Positions 16,379 through 24,317 of a stretch of 25,318 bases of DNA are shown piece after piece. The stretch comes from Bacteroidia bacterium (GTDB taxonomy: Bacteria > Bacteroidota > Bacteroidia > AKYH767-A > OLB10). The position numbers and the translations under genes are program-made. Position 1 is the stretch's first letter. Each line of letters starts with the position of its first letter. The notes beneath the pieces were generated by a model. It did not search any database. It had not been told where the DNA came from and saw nothing but the letters and a program-made list of their open reading frames with translations. Location: assembly GCA_025450095.1 (NCBI GenBank), contig JANWID010000039.1:1-25318 (forward strand), given 5' to 3'.

Positions 16379-17413
16379 ATGATTTACAAGCGGCTGATCC
16401 GCCCCATACTTTTTCTTTTTCCAGCCGAAACAGTGCATCATATGGTGATGTGGTTATTGCGAATTGCACAATGGCTACCTGGTATGCTTCCGGTTTTACG
16501 TTTGATTTATGGTGTAACAAACAAAAGTCTTGAAAAGGAAATTGCAGGAATCAGATTTCCGAATCCGGTTGGACTCGCCGCGGGGCTTGATAAAGATGCT
16601 GTAGCCTTTGAAGCCTTTGGAGCTTTGGGATTCGGTTTCGTTGAGATTGGTACAGTTACTCCAAAACCCCAGGTAGGAAATCCTAAACCGCGGTTGTTTC
16701 GCTTACCTGCTGACAAAGCATTGATCAACCGGATGGGATTTAACAACAGCGGCGTAAAGGCAGTTGCCGACCGTTTGCGAAACAGATCCGGTAAAGTGAT
16801 CATTGGTGGAAATATCGGTAAGAATAAGAATACTCCAAATGAAAACGCTGATCAGGATTACCTGGAGTGTTTCCGTGAATTATTTCCAAATGTGGATTAT
16901 TTTGTAATAAATATCAGCTCACCAAATACACCTGGTTTAAGAGAATTGCAGGAAAAAGAGCCATTGTTGCGATTGTTAAAATCAATCCAGAAAGCAAACC
17001 TTGAAACCGGCAAACCAAAACCACTTTTCCTGAAAATTGCACCCGATATGAATTTTTCACAGGCAGACGACATCGTAAATATCGTAAGGGAATGCAAACT
17101 TTCAGGATTGGTTATTTCAAACACTACTGTTTCACGTGAAGGATTAAAAACTCCCGCAAACACGGTTAAAAACATGGGAAATGGTGGTTTGAGTGGTATG
17201 CCTGTTTTGGAAAAATCTACCAGCTTGCTACGATACATTGCAGGAAAATCCGGGAAACAATTCCATATTATCGCGTCGGGCGGCATATTTACCGCGGAAG
17301 ATGCCCGCGAAAAACTCAGAGCCGGCGCTGACCTGGTACAGCTTTATACCGGATTCATATATGAAGGTCCTGCCTTAATCGGTTCCATTAACAGGTCGTT
17401 GATTAATAATTGA
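16379..17413 (+). CDS. pyrD: dihydroorotate dehydrogenase (quinone), class 2
   Basis: This 344-residue class 2 DHODH oxidises dihydroorotate to orotate in pyrimidine synthesis and passes electrons to quinone at the inner membrane. The N-terminal helices (about 1-45, MIYKRLIRPILFLFPAETVH) are the membrane-associated quinone-site region typical of class 2. FMN-barrel motifs follow: FPNPVGLAAGLDKDA, GFVEIGTVTPKPQVGNPKPR, INRMGFNN, NISSPNTPGLRELQ with the class 2 catalytic serine, LKIAPDM, and IIASGGIFTAEDAREKLRAGA near the end. The length is typical. It is divergent from the Nramp gene across 97 bp; a CACCTTTG element lies only 5 nt before its ATG, so its promoter is not clear. Confidence 0.97.
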   Translation: MIYKRLIRPILFLFPAETVHHMVMWLLRIAQWLPGMLPVLRLIYGVTNKSLEKEIAGIRFPNPVGLAAGLDKDAVAFEAFGALGFGFVEIGTVTPKPQVGNPKPRLFRLPADKALINRMGFNNSGVKAVADRLRNRSGKVIIGGNIGKNKNTPNENADQDYLECFRELFPNVDYFVINISSPNTPGLRELQEKEPLLRLLKSIQKANLETGKPKPLFLKIAPDMNFSQADDIVNIVRECKLSGLVISNTTVSREGLKTPANTVKNMGNGGLSGMPVLEKSTSLLRYIAGKSGKQFHIIASGGIFTAEDAREKLRAGADLVQLYTGFIYEGPALIGSINRSLINN

Positions 17414-17470
17414 TAATCAGAAATAAAACCTTTGAATAATCATGTTAACATCCGGAATATCTGATTGTTG

Positions 17471-17478
17471 TATCTTTG
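17471..17478 (+). promoter_or_regulatory. Bacteroidota -7 box (TATCTTTG)
   Basis: TATCTTTG matches TAnnTTTG exactly and ends 18 nt before the ATG at 17497, in the 83-bp gap after pyrD. It indicates a separate promoter for the DUF4920 gene. Confidence 0.55.
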
Positions 17479-17496
17479 CATAAACTTTAAAAAACT

Positions 17497-17952
17497 ATGA
17501 AGCAACTACTGTTTGTATTTATTCTTTCCGCAGGATCATTCATCAGCGGAAATCTGTATGGTCAGGCTACCGGTTATGGAGCAAAAATCGATGAAAAAGG
17601 AGCTATTCCCATTTCAGAAATGCAAGCTGTTATGGATGATAGTGAAGAAATGAATATGAAAGTAGAAGGTGAAGTTTCAGAAGTGTGCCAGGTTAAAGGT
17701 TGTTGGATGACGCTTAAAAAACCTGATGGTACTTCAATGCGGGTTACTTTTAAAGATTATGCTTTTTTTGTTCCCAAGGATCTTTCAGGCAAAACGGTGG
17801 TAGTTAGCGGACGTGCGTACAAGAAAACTACCTCTGTTGAACAACAACGACATTATGCTGAAGACGCTAAAAAATCGAAAGAAGAAATCGAAAAAATAAC
17901 GACTCCGAAAGAAGAACTTGCTTTTGAAGCGGAAGGTGTTATTGTCAAGTAA
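17497..17952 (+). CDS. secreted DUF4920 protein
   Basis: This 151-residue protein has a signal peptide (KQLLFVFILSAGSFISG, cleavage near GQ, residue 23). The mature part contains EVSEVCQVKGCWMTL, with the paired cysteines C64 and C69 that mark DUF4920, followed by MRVTFKDYAFFVPKDLSGKTVVVSGRA, an OB-fold-like layout. DUF4920 proteins are common in Bacteroidota and have no established function; the CxxxxC motif could bind metal or form a disulphide. The C-terminal part is rich in Lys and Glu. It has its own promoter box and lies 39 nt before the lyase-like gene. Confidence 0.85.
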   Translation: MKQLLFVFILSAGSFISGNLYGQATGYGAKIDEKGAIPISEMQAVMDDSEEMNMKVEGEVSEVCQVKGCWMTLKKPDGTSMRVTFKDYAFFVPKDLSGKTVVVSGRAYKKTTSVEQQRHYAEDAKKSKEEIEKITTPKEELAFEAEGVIVK

Positions 17953-17991
17953 ATCACGGACCGTAACTACGGATATTTTTCTGATATTAAA

Positions 17992-18861
17992 ATGAGAAAC
18001 GGCAACCGAGTGTGGATCACTGAATGCCCCCGGGATGCTATGCAGGGCATTCACGAATTCATTCCTACAGAAAGTAAAATTGAATACCTGAACTCTTTGC
18101 TTCGGGTGGGTTTCGATAGGCTTGATTTCGGAAGTTTCGTATCTCCGAAAGCTATTCCCCAACTTCGTGATACAACCGAAGTACTGGAAAAGCTGGAATG
18201 GGATACCGATACTGAATTACTCGCCATTGTTGCCAATGTACGTGGGGCTGAAGAAGCTTCCAGTCACAAAAAGATAAAATTATTAGGCTTTCCATTCTCA
18301 GTATCAGAAACATTTCAACAACGCAATACCAATTCAGGCATAAATGCGTCTTTTGAAACAGTACAGAAAATACGGGATTTATCAACAAAAGGGGGGCAGG
18401 ACCTGGTAATTTACATTTCGATGGCATTTGGCAATCCTTATGGAGATAGCTGGGATGCTGATATAGTAATTGATTGGATATCAAAACTTAAATCTACCGG
18501 GATCAAGAAAATAGCTTTAGCCGATACAGTTGGAATCGCAGGAACAAAAGATGTGGCATACCTTACATCAGCGGTGATCAGGGAATTTCCGGATCTCGAA
18601 ACGGGTACCCACCTGCATTGCAGGCCCGGAAACTGGAGGGAAAAGGTTAGTGCGGCTTATGAATCAGGGTGCAGGAATTTTGATTCTGCCATGCATGGAT
18701 ATGGAGGATGTCCCATGGCAGGAGACAATTTAACCGGAAACCTTGCAACCGAAAACCTACTCCAATATTTGCACGAAAAAAACGTTGAAACCCGGGTAAG
18801 GCCGGAGGAGTTTAAACATGCACAGAAGGCGGCAAATTTGGTATTTTTACCAACGCCCTGA
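17992..18861 (+). CDS. hydroxymethylglutaryl-CoA lyase-like enzyme (HMGL/DRE-TIM family)
   Basis: This 289-residue TIM-barrel protein resembles HMG-CoA lyase, which splits HMG-CoA into acetoacetate and acetyl-CoA in leucine breakdown. Shared features are ECPRDAMQ with the Arg14-Asp15 pair, GSFVSPKAIPQLRDTTEVL, LADTVGIAG, the metal histidines in THLHC (H207, H209), the catalytic-loop cysteine in GYGGCPMAG (C240), and the metal-ligand Asn in LTGNLATE (N250). Differences from the classical enzyme are Asp45 where a Glu precedes the SFVSPK motif, FGNPYGD in place of a cysteine-bearing segment, and HCRPGN after the histidines instead of DTYG. It may be a Bacteroidota HMG-CoA lyase or a related lyase with a different acyl-CoA. 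An inverted repeat, CCGTA-AC-TACGG (17961-17972), precedes it. Confidence 0.8.
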   Translation: MRNGNRVWITECPRDAMQGIHEFIPTESKIEYLNSLLRVGFDRLDFGSFVSPKAIPQLRDTTEVLEKLEWDTDTELLAIVANVRGAEEASSHKKIKLLGFPFSVSETFQQRNTNSGINASFETVQKIRDLSTKGGQDLVIYISMAFGNPYGDSWDADIVIDWISKLKSTGIKKIALADTVGIAGTKDVAYLTSAVIREFPDLETGTHLHCRPGNWREKVSAAYESGCRNFDSAMHGYGGCPMAGDNLTGNLATENLLQYLHEKNVETRVRPEEFKHAQKAANLVFLPTP

Positions 18862-18915
18862 AACTCCTGAAACCGCAAATCATATCACCAGCAAATTAAT
18901 ATTATTGAAATAATA

Positions 18916-21189
18916 ATGAACGTATTCAAAAAGCAAATTACCTTTTTCAAAATATCGGTCACGGTTACGTTTCTGCTTTTATTAGCATCGGTTTCTGCTG
19001 TTTATTCCCAGAATCCAGGCTATCTTGAGGTTGTTGGTTCCGTTTATCAAACAAATAAAAGTCTGGAAGGTGCCGATATCCTAGTGATGAAAGGTAATGA
19101 AAAAGTTGACCAGATCAGCACCAATGCCGGGGGTAAGTTCATTGTTAACCTGGAACTCAATGCTGCTTATACGATCATCTATACAAAGAATGGCAGTATT
19201 TCCAAATCAGTTGAATTTGATACCAAGGTTCCTGATGAACTAAAAGAGCAGATTTTTTCCCTCAAATACAAAATTGATTTATTACCCAAAGTTGAAGGTG
19301 TTGAAGAGCCTCCTGGAATTTCCAAACCGGTAGCCAAATATTCCTTCAGCGATGTTTATGACGATTTTACATACGATCCCAATTATACCAATGCCCGTAA
19401 ATCGGAGAATGAAAAGCTGAAGCAGGAAATGCAGGCACTTGCAGAAAAGAAAAAATTGGAAGAAGATGCATCACGTGCAAAGGCCAGGGCTGATTCAATT
19501 GCTAAAGTAAATGCTGATAAAGCAGTACAGGCTCTTGCCCTTGCAGAAACAGCACGCCTGAAAAAAGAAGCAGACGAAAAGGCTAAGGCGGAAGAAAAAG
19601 AAAAGGCAAAGTTTGCCGCCGCTGAAAAAGCACGCCAGGATTCTATTTTACAGAAAGAAGTTGCCGAAGAACAGGCACGACAACTGGCTATAACCAAGGC
19701 CAGGCAGGATTCAATAGCAAAAGCTAAAGAGGCAGAACAGCTGCGTATACAGGCAGATTTGAAGGCTAAAAAAGAGGCGGAAGAAATTGCAAAGGTTCAG
19801 GCTGCTGAGGCTGCACGCCTGGCTACTGAAGCGAGAGTTAAAGCCGAAGCAGAAGCAAAAGAAAAGGCACGCCTTGAAGCGGAAGCAAAAGCTAAGGCTG
19901 ATGCGGAAGCAAAAGAAAAAGCAAGGCTGGAAGCCGAAGCTAAAGCTAAAGCAGATGCCGAGGAAAAAGCCAGGCTGGCTGCTGAAGAAAAAGCCCGCAT
20001 CGAAGCGGAAACTATAGCTAAGAAAGAAGCTGAGGCAAAAGCGAAAGCGGAAGCTGAGGCAAAAGCGAAAGCAGATGCAGAAGCTAAGGAAAAAGCCAGA
20101 TTGGAAGCCGAAGCAAAAGCGAAAGCAGATGCAGTAGCTGCTGCAGAAGCAAAGGAAAAAGCAAGACTGGAAGCTGAAGCTAAAGCCAAAGCAGATGCCG
20201 AAGCCAAGGCGAAGGCAGATGCCGAAGAAAAAGCAAGGCTTGAAGCGGAAGCAAAAGCTAAAAAAGAAACAGAAGCAAAGGCAAGGGCGGAAGCAGAAGC
20301 GAAGGCAAAAGCCGAATCTGAAGAACGTGCTCGGGTAGCTGCTGAAGAAAAATCGCGAAAAGACGCTGAAGCACTTGCAATAGCTGCCGCAGCAGAAACT
20401 GCAAGACTTGAAGCAATAGCAAAGTCAAAACGTGACGCTGAAGAAAAAGTACGGATCGAAGCTGAAGCCAAAGCAAAGAAAGAAGCTGACGACCGTGCAA
20501 AGCTGGAAGCAGAAGCGAAGGCAAAGCATGAAGCTGAAGAAAAGGCACGACTTGAAGCCGAAGCAAAGGCAAAAGCCGAGGCAGATGAAAAAGCCCGGAT
20601 AGCAGCAGAAGAACGTGCGAAAAAAGACGCTGAAGAAAAGGCACGCCTGGAAGCTGAAGCAAAAGTTAAGAAAGAAGCAGAAGAGAAAGCACGCCTGGAA
20701 GCTGAAGCAAAAGCTAAAAAAGATGCCGAAGAGAAAGCTCGTATCGCAGCAGAGCTTCAGGCAAAAAATACAGCCGACAGTCTGAAGAAAGCTGAAGATG
20801 CTGCTAAGCTGGCAGAATTGCAAAAAGCCAAGCAGCAAGCATTAAAAGAAGCTGAGGACAAACGTCTACGGGATATAGAAGCACAGAAAGAAGCGTACGC
20901 GAAATCAAATGCTGCTGTTAAAGAAAATACCAGCCCACAGAAAAATGTAACTGCCGCGCTACCTGCTGTAGATAAAGATTATCCGGAAGGAATTTCTGAG
21001 GAAACACTGAACGAAAGCAACCGGACTATTTATCGAACAGTAATCAAAAAAGCTACAACACAGGAAGTATTTAGCAAAGTGGTTTATACCTGGGGTGGTG
21101 TCTTTTATTTTAAAGGAAATACCAGTCTTACAGAATCCAATTATACCGCAGAGCTGAAAAGAATGAAGGACCTTCTTAATTCAAAATAG
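18916..21189 (+). CDS. secreted protein with a long Ala/Lys/Glu helical repeat
   Basis: This 757-residue protein has an N-terminal signal or anchor segment (ISVTVTFLLLLASVSAVYSQ) and a beta-rich domain at about 35-125 resembling carboxypeptidase-regulatory-like folds (VVGSVYQTNKSLEGADILV, GGKFIVNLEL). From about 160 to 670 comes a very regular Ala/Lys/Glu/Arg region with repeats such as EEKARLEAEAKAKKDA (16 residues, 48 bp). This composition predicts a long, rigid, highly charged helix, as in the TolA linker. A C-terminal domain (about 680-757: DYPEGISEETLNESNRTIYR, TWGGVFYFKGN) looks globular. Its function is not known; a spacer role across the periplasm, linking two end domains, is inference. 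It has no visible strong promoter box, and an AT palindrome abuts the ATG. Confidence 0.85.
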   Translation: MNVFKKQITFFKISVTVTFLLLLASVSAVYSQNPGYLEVVGSVYQTNKSLEGADILVMKGNEKVDQISTNAGGKFIVNLELNAAYTIIYTKNGSISKSVEFDTKVPDELKEQIFSLKYKIDLLPKVEGVEEPPGISKPVAKYSFSDVYDDFTYDPNYTNARKSENEKLKQEMQALAEKKKLEEDASRAKARADSIAKVNADKAVQALALAETARLKKEADEKAKAEEKEKAKFAAAEKARQDSILQKEVAEEQARQLAITKARQDSIAKAKEAEQLRIQADLKAKKEAEEIAKVQAAEAARLATEARVKAEAEAKEKARLEAEAKAKADAEAKEKARLEAEAKAKADAEEKARLAAEEKARIEAETIAKKEAEAKAKAEAEAKAKADAEAKEKARLEAEAKAKADAVAAAEAKEKARLEAEAKAKADAEAKAKADAEEKARLEAEAKAKKETEAKARAEAEAKAKAESEERARVAAEEKSRKDAEALAIAAAAETARLEAIAKSKRDAEEKVRIEAEAKAKKEADDRAKLEAEAKAKHEAEEKARLEAEAKAKAEADEKARIAAEERAKKDAEEKARLEAEAKVKKEAEEKARLEAEAKAKKDAEEKARIAAELQAKNTADSLKKAEDAAKLAELQKAKQQALKEAEDKRLRDIEAQKEAYAKSNAAVKENTSPQKNVTAALPAVDKDYPEGISEETLNESNRTIYRTVIKKATTQEVFSKVVYTWGGVFYFKGNTSLTESNYTAELKRMKDLLNSK
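19435..20910 (+). repeat. degenerate coding repeats, partly of 48-bp period
   Basis: The helical region is encoded by many near-copies of GAAGC(A/C/T)GAAGCAAAAGC-type units; the clearest tandem copies at about 20630-20750 have a 48-bp period. Such sequence is prone to copy-number change and to assembly collapse, so the length seen here may vary between strains. Confidence 0.7.
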
Positions 21190-21237
21190 TCTTGAAGGGT
21201 TGCCTGTAAAGGATGGGGAAATTTTCTAAATGAACTT

Positions 21238-21576
21238 CTAGAGTTCTAAAAGCACAGGATCAATAAAGCATTTGCTCTTTGTGAATTCTTTCCGGGTTCC
21301 GGCAACATCCTTAACAACAAGTGTTACTGACCTGTCGCCAGGGTAGTTTTTAATTATCACTGAATATCCATCTGCCGACAGTTCACCATCAACCGGAACG
21401 TTATCCGAGCTGTATTTCATTTCCACAATTTCTGAAATTTTGAAATCAACAAAAAGCTGGTGATACGTGTTCCCGTCCTGATCGTGAAAATGATCCGAAA
21501 CAACTTCCTGTGCAAGTGAAAATCCGGTTCCCGCAATAAAGAGTGAAAAAATCAGTATGAGGGTTTTGGTTTTCAT
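21238..21576 (-). CDS. small secreted protein of unknown function
   Basis: This 112-residue protein has a clear signal peptide (KTKTLILIFSLFIAGTGFSLAQ, cleavage near residue 23) and about 90 mature residues predicted to be beta-rich (HQLFVDFKISEIVEMKY, GYSVIIKNYPGDRSVTLVVK). I do not recognise a family. A near-consensus -7 box (TATCTTTT on the minus strand, 21604-21597) lies 20 nt upstream of the ATG, which supports expression. It is convergent with the helical-repeat gene across 48 bp; no typical terminator is visible between them. Confidence 0.65.
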   Translation of the reverse strand: MKTKTLILIFSLFIAGTGFSLAQEVVSDHFHDQDGNTYHQLFVDFKISEIVEMKYSSDNVPVDGELSADGYSVIIKNYPGDRSVTLVVKDVAGTRKEFTKSKCFIDPVLLEL

Positions 21577-21779
21577 TGGTTAATTTTGCAGGAGAGAAAA
21601 GATAACCTTAAAGATACAATTTAAAACTATAAAAGTCAAATTATAACCCACGAATTTGATTACCATTTTCACGCCTTACCTGTTAGGATGGCTGTAGCTG
21701 CAAGATGGGGTGGAGGCCGAGAAGAATCTACTGGTCCTGGCGGACTATTCGGTGGTTTTGTAACCGGCAACAGATAGTT
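21577..21779. other. intergenic region with a possible 29-codon ORF
   Basis: The left part (to about 21660) is AT-rich and holds the promoter of the small secreted-protein gene. The right part (21680-21777) is GC-richer and contains an ATG frame on the plus strand (21688-21777) for a glycine-rich 29-residue peptide. I see no RNA gene signature. Confidence 0.4.
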
Positions 21780-22322
21780 TCATCGCGCAAGCACCGGAAA
21801 ACGCCAGCGTGCTAAAGCATATGAAGTAAAAAGTATAATATTATAAAACAAATCACCCATTACAGTTCCCTTGAAGAAAGGTATCCCTGCTATATAACAG
21901 TTGATCAGTCCTTCACCGTTTTTCGGATAGATATCATACATTAACCAGGTTCCGAAATTGGTAATGAAAAAGAACAGCAGCGACGATACCAGTGATGCAA
22001 CCATAATGGTCTGACGTTGTTCCCGGCCACGTAATAAAAATCCAAGAGCGGTAATCAGGGCAAAGCTTCCATAAACGAAAATCATATCCGGGTAAAATCC
22101 CCTGCCACCAGTCAGTTCAATTACAATATCGCTTACAAGCAGTGCAATTAATGGGAACAGGAAGGCTTTTCTTTTATCGGTGAGGTAAGTTCCGGCAAAA
22201 AGTGCAATTGCTCCTATAGGAGTGAAATTAAATGGATGAAACAAGATCCTTCCTAATGCCACTATTGCAATCAGTGCAAGAACAAATTTCATTTTGGGGG
22301 TAAATGTGATTTCCGGTTTCAT
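21780..22322 (-). CDS. DUF6580-family integral membrane protein
   Basis: This 180-residue protein has about five membrane segments. It begins with FVLALIAIVALGRILFHPFN, then FTPIGAIALFAGTYL, FPLIALLVSDIVIEL, MIFVYGSFALITALGFLL and SLLFFFITNFGTWLMYDIYP. NFTPIGAIALF followed by NFGTWL and a late GTVMGDLFYN is the DUF6580 pattern, a family that resembles the substrate-binding (S) components of ECF transporters but has no proven ligand. No ATPase or coupling subunit is nearby. An exact -7 box lies 22 nt upstream, so it is probably transcribed separately from aroE. Confidence 0.8.
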   Translation of the reverse strand: MKPEITFTPKMKFVLALIAIVALGRILFHPFNFTPIGAIALFAGTYLTDKRKAFLFPLIALLVSDIVIELTGGRGFYPDMIFVYGSFALITALGFLLRGREQRQTIMVASLVSSLLFFFITNFGTWLMYDIYPKNGEGLINCYIAGIPFFKGTVMGDLFYNIILFTSYALARWRFPVLAR

Positions 22323-22344
22323 GATTCAGGCGATTTGAACACTT

Positions 22345-22352
22345 CAAAATTA
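22345..22352 (-). promoter_or_regulatory. Bacteroidota -7 box (TAATTTTG)
   Basis: The minus strand reads TAATTTTG, an exact TAnnTTTG match 22 nt before the ATG of the DUF6580 gene, in the 58-bp gap after aroE. No clear -33 TTTG is seen. Confidence 0.5.
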
Positions 22353-22380
22353 GGTTTTTATTTGCATTTTTCCGAGTCCG

Positions 22381-23145
22381 TTATCTGGCATTTTTCATCC
22401 ATAATTTCCATGATTCTTCTGCCTGGTAAAGCAACATTCGATGTCCATTGCTTACCATCGCACCCTGTGCTATTCCTTTTTTCATAAACAGCGTTTCTTC
22501 CGGGTTGTACACCAGGTCGAATAACAGATTGTGTGAGTTGAGGTATTCATAAGGAATAGGTGGGCAGGAATTGATATCGGGAAAAGTACCCAGTGGCGTT
22601 GTATTAATGATCACCGGGTAATCTGCCAGGTGAGATCGGTTGAGACTCGGGTAATCAATTGAACCCCGTGTTGCATCCCGGCTCACTGTAATGTATGGTA
22701 TTTTTAGTTTTTTCAAAACATATACAACCGCCTTGGAAGCGCCCCCAGTTCCAAGTACCAGGGCTCCTTCATGGTAAGACTGCAGCATCAGTCGAAGCGA
22801 CTGGTCAAAACCCGTAGCATCGGTATTATAGCCAGTGGTTTTCACAACCTTCCCTTCAATATTTCTTTCTACGTAAATGGTATTGACCGCACCTATCTTT
22901 GCTGCTACCTTATCCACCTTATCGAGGTAAGGAATAATCTTTTCTTTATAAGGAATTGTAACATTGAGCCCGCAAAGCAAAGTATCCCGGGTAAGAATTT
23001 CGGGGAATTCAGACAGCGATCGCAATTCAAAATTTTGGTACGAGTAAATTTTATCCAGTCCTGCTTCGAGGAATTTATTGTTAAAGTAATTCCTGGAAAA
23101 GGAATGTGTTAAAGGAAATCCGATCAGTCCAAAAGTTCTTTTCAA
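22381..23145 (-). CDS. aroE: shikimate dehydrogenase
   Basis: AroE (254 residues from the chosen start) reduces 3-dehydroshikimate to shikimate with NADPH. Motifs: FGLIGFPLTHSFS with the substrate-binding serines (S15, S17), GLNVTIPYKEKI with catalytic Lys67, GAVNTI (N88), GYNTDATGF with catalytic Asp109, the nucleotide-binding LVLGTGGASKAV, INTTPLGTFP, and GHRMLLYQAEESW near the end. TTG at 23145 gives the usual MKRTFGLIG start and family length. GTG at 23172 (nine residues longer) is an alternative; a still longer TTG frame would overlap the rhodanese gene. It lies 31 nt after the rhodanese stop, in the same unit. Confidence 0.94.
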   Translation of the reverse strand: MKRTFGLIGFPLTHSFSRNYFNNKFLEAGLDKIYSYQNFELRSLSEFPEILTRDTLLCGLNVTIPYKEKIIPYLDKVDKVAAKIGAVNTIYVERNIEGKVVKTTGYNTDATGFDQSLRLMLQSYHEGALVLGTGGASKAVVYVLKKLKIPYITVSRDATRGSIDYPSLNRSHLADYPVIINTTPLGTFPDINSCPPIPYEYLNSHNLLFDLVYNPEETLFMKKGIAQGAMVSNGHRMLLYQAEESWKLWMKNAR

Positions 23146-23176
23146 GGAAGTAATAACTGGTACGGTTAACACCAGG

Positions 23177-23494
23177 CTACGAAACCTGGATTCGCGGGTC
23201 AATTTCTTTTGACCATGCAAGAATACCGCCTTTGAGGTTTGCTAAATTACTGAATCCAAATCTTGATTCCAGTTCCCTCACAGCTGCTGCGCTGCGAGCG
23301 CCACTCCGGCAATAAAGTATTACAGGCCGGTTCTTATCGAGCCGGTCTGCTTCATCCACAATAGTTCCCAGGGGTATCAGATCGCCACCGATGTTGGAAG
23401 TTTCATGTTCGTGAGATTCCCTTACATCCACAAGCTGAAAATCAACTTTGTCATCGATCATTCTTTTCAGCTCACTGACCGTTACTTCTTTCAT
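23177..23494 (-). CDS. single-domain rhodanese-like sulfurtransferase
   Basis: This 105-residue protein consists of one rhodanese domain: FQLVDVRESHEHETSNIGG, then the active-site loop YCRSGARSAAAV with persulfide-forming Cys62, and NLKGGILAWSKEID at the end. Such proteins carry sulfane sulfur or move it to acceptors in the cytoplasm. ATG at 23494 is chosen because it begins directly at the domain; a longer frame to 23587 would overlap the ComA-family gene by 59 nt. It sits 34 nt after that gene and before aroE. Pairing with a sulfonate-type enzyme is suggestive, but any joint role is inference. Confidence 0.9.
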   Translation of the reverse strand: MKEVTVSELKRMIDDKVDFQLVDVRESHEHETSNIGGDLIPLGTIVDEADRLDKNRPVILYCRSGARSAAAVRELESRFGFSNLANLKGGILAWSKEIDPRIQVS

Positions 23495-23528
23495 GGAATA
23501 AAATATTAGGGGGTTAGAAACACTATCC

Positions 23529-24317
23529 TCACGAAATAACAGCCGCCCCGCGATCCTGTTTATCCAGGAATTGAAAAAATGTATCACTCCGAAGTCCTAA
23601 CCGGAGTGTTTCCAATGCAATAACCTCTGCAGGAGCGATATTACCAAGATTCACATTTGCACCAAAAAGCTTTATAAAATATACCTGTTGGGATTTGAGA
23701 GGAGCTTCCCAGATAATATTTTCAACCGGAATTTTGCTGACGATCTTATTTATCAAAACTACGTGTGCTTTTCCGTTTGGCCGGTAAATACCAACAGTAC
23801 CGCTTTCGCGTGCTTCTGCAATTACTTTCCAGACTCCGGCATCAAGTTCTTTCTGCATCATTTCGATCCATCGGTTAGGATGTATGATGATACCTTCTTC
23901 CTTGCTGCCCACTTCTGAAATAACAGTTACTTTTTTTTTCATCTTTCGGATCAGGCTGCATTTTTCCTCGTGGGGAATCGTTATGGAACCGTCCGATAAT
24001 TCAGCGTATTTTACATTATACTTTTCAATCAACGCGAGATATTCATCGAATGCGTTGCGGATCAGAAATGCTTCGAGAAGCGTACCTCCGAAATAAACCG
24101 GTATACCTGCACGGGAGTATAATTCAAGTTTTTCTTCCAGCCTGGGCGTGACGAGTGCGCTTCCGAATCCCAGCTTCACAATATCTACAAATGGATGATT
24201 GCCTTCAATAAACCCTTCCGTTTCCCTAAGACTTAGGCCTTTGTCCATAACCATGGTAATCCCGACTGAACGTGGTTTTGAGGACCTTTCAGGAAGCTGA
24301 CTCAACTGAAAATTCAT
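23529..24317 (-). CDS. phosphosulfolactate synthase (ComA)-family protein
   Basis: This 262-residue TIM-barrel protein belongs to the ComA family. Archaeal ComA adds sulfite to phosphoenolpyruvate to form phosphosulfolactate, the first step of one coenzyme M route; plant relatives (HSA32) act in heat acclimation with another or unknown activity. Visible conserved segments are DIVKLGFGSALV, VYFGGTLLEAF, YAELSDGSITIP, VISEVGSKE, the acidic VIAEARESGTVGIYR, and IIWEAPLKSQQVYFIKLFGANVNLGNI. Length fits the family. No comB, comC or comDE is nearby, so coenzyme M synthesis is unlikely; a role in sulfolactate or sulfonolipid precursors is possible but unproven. The start overlaps the TPR gene stop by four bases (ATGA). 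Confidence 0.87.
   Translation of the reverse strand: MNFQLSQLPERSSKPRSVGITMVMDKGLSLRETEGFIEGNHPFVDIVKLGFGSALVTPRLEEKLELYSRAGIPVYFGGTLLEAFLIRNAFDEYLALIEKYNVKYAELSDGSITIPHEEKCSLIRKMKKKVTVISEVGSKEEGIIIHPNRWIEMMQKELDAGVWKVIAEARESGTVGIYRPNGKAHVVLINKIVSKIPVENIIWEAPLKSQQVYFIKLFGANVNLGNIAPAEVIALETLRLGLRSDTFFQFLDKQDRGAAVIS

Noticed and set aside
19797..20471. 224-codon open frame on the minus strand, rich in Ala and Ser
   Set aside because: It is the antisense of the Ala/Lys/Glu repeat; the biased codons leave the opposite strand free of stops. No start context or domain supports it.
21581..21588. TAATTTTG -7 box on the plus strand
   Set aside because: It lies just upstream of a minus-strand gene start and has no convincing plus-strand gene within 100 nt; probably chance in AT-rich sequence.
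23495..23587. Longer rhodanese start at 23587
   Set aside because: It overlaps the ComA-family gene by 59 nt and adds residues outside the domain; ATG 23494 starts right at the domain.
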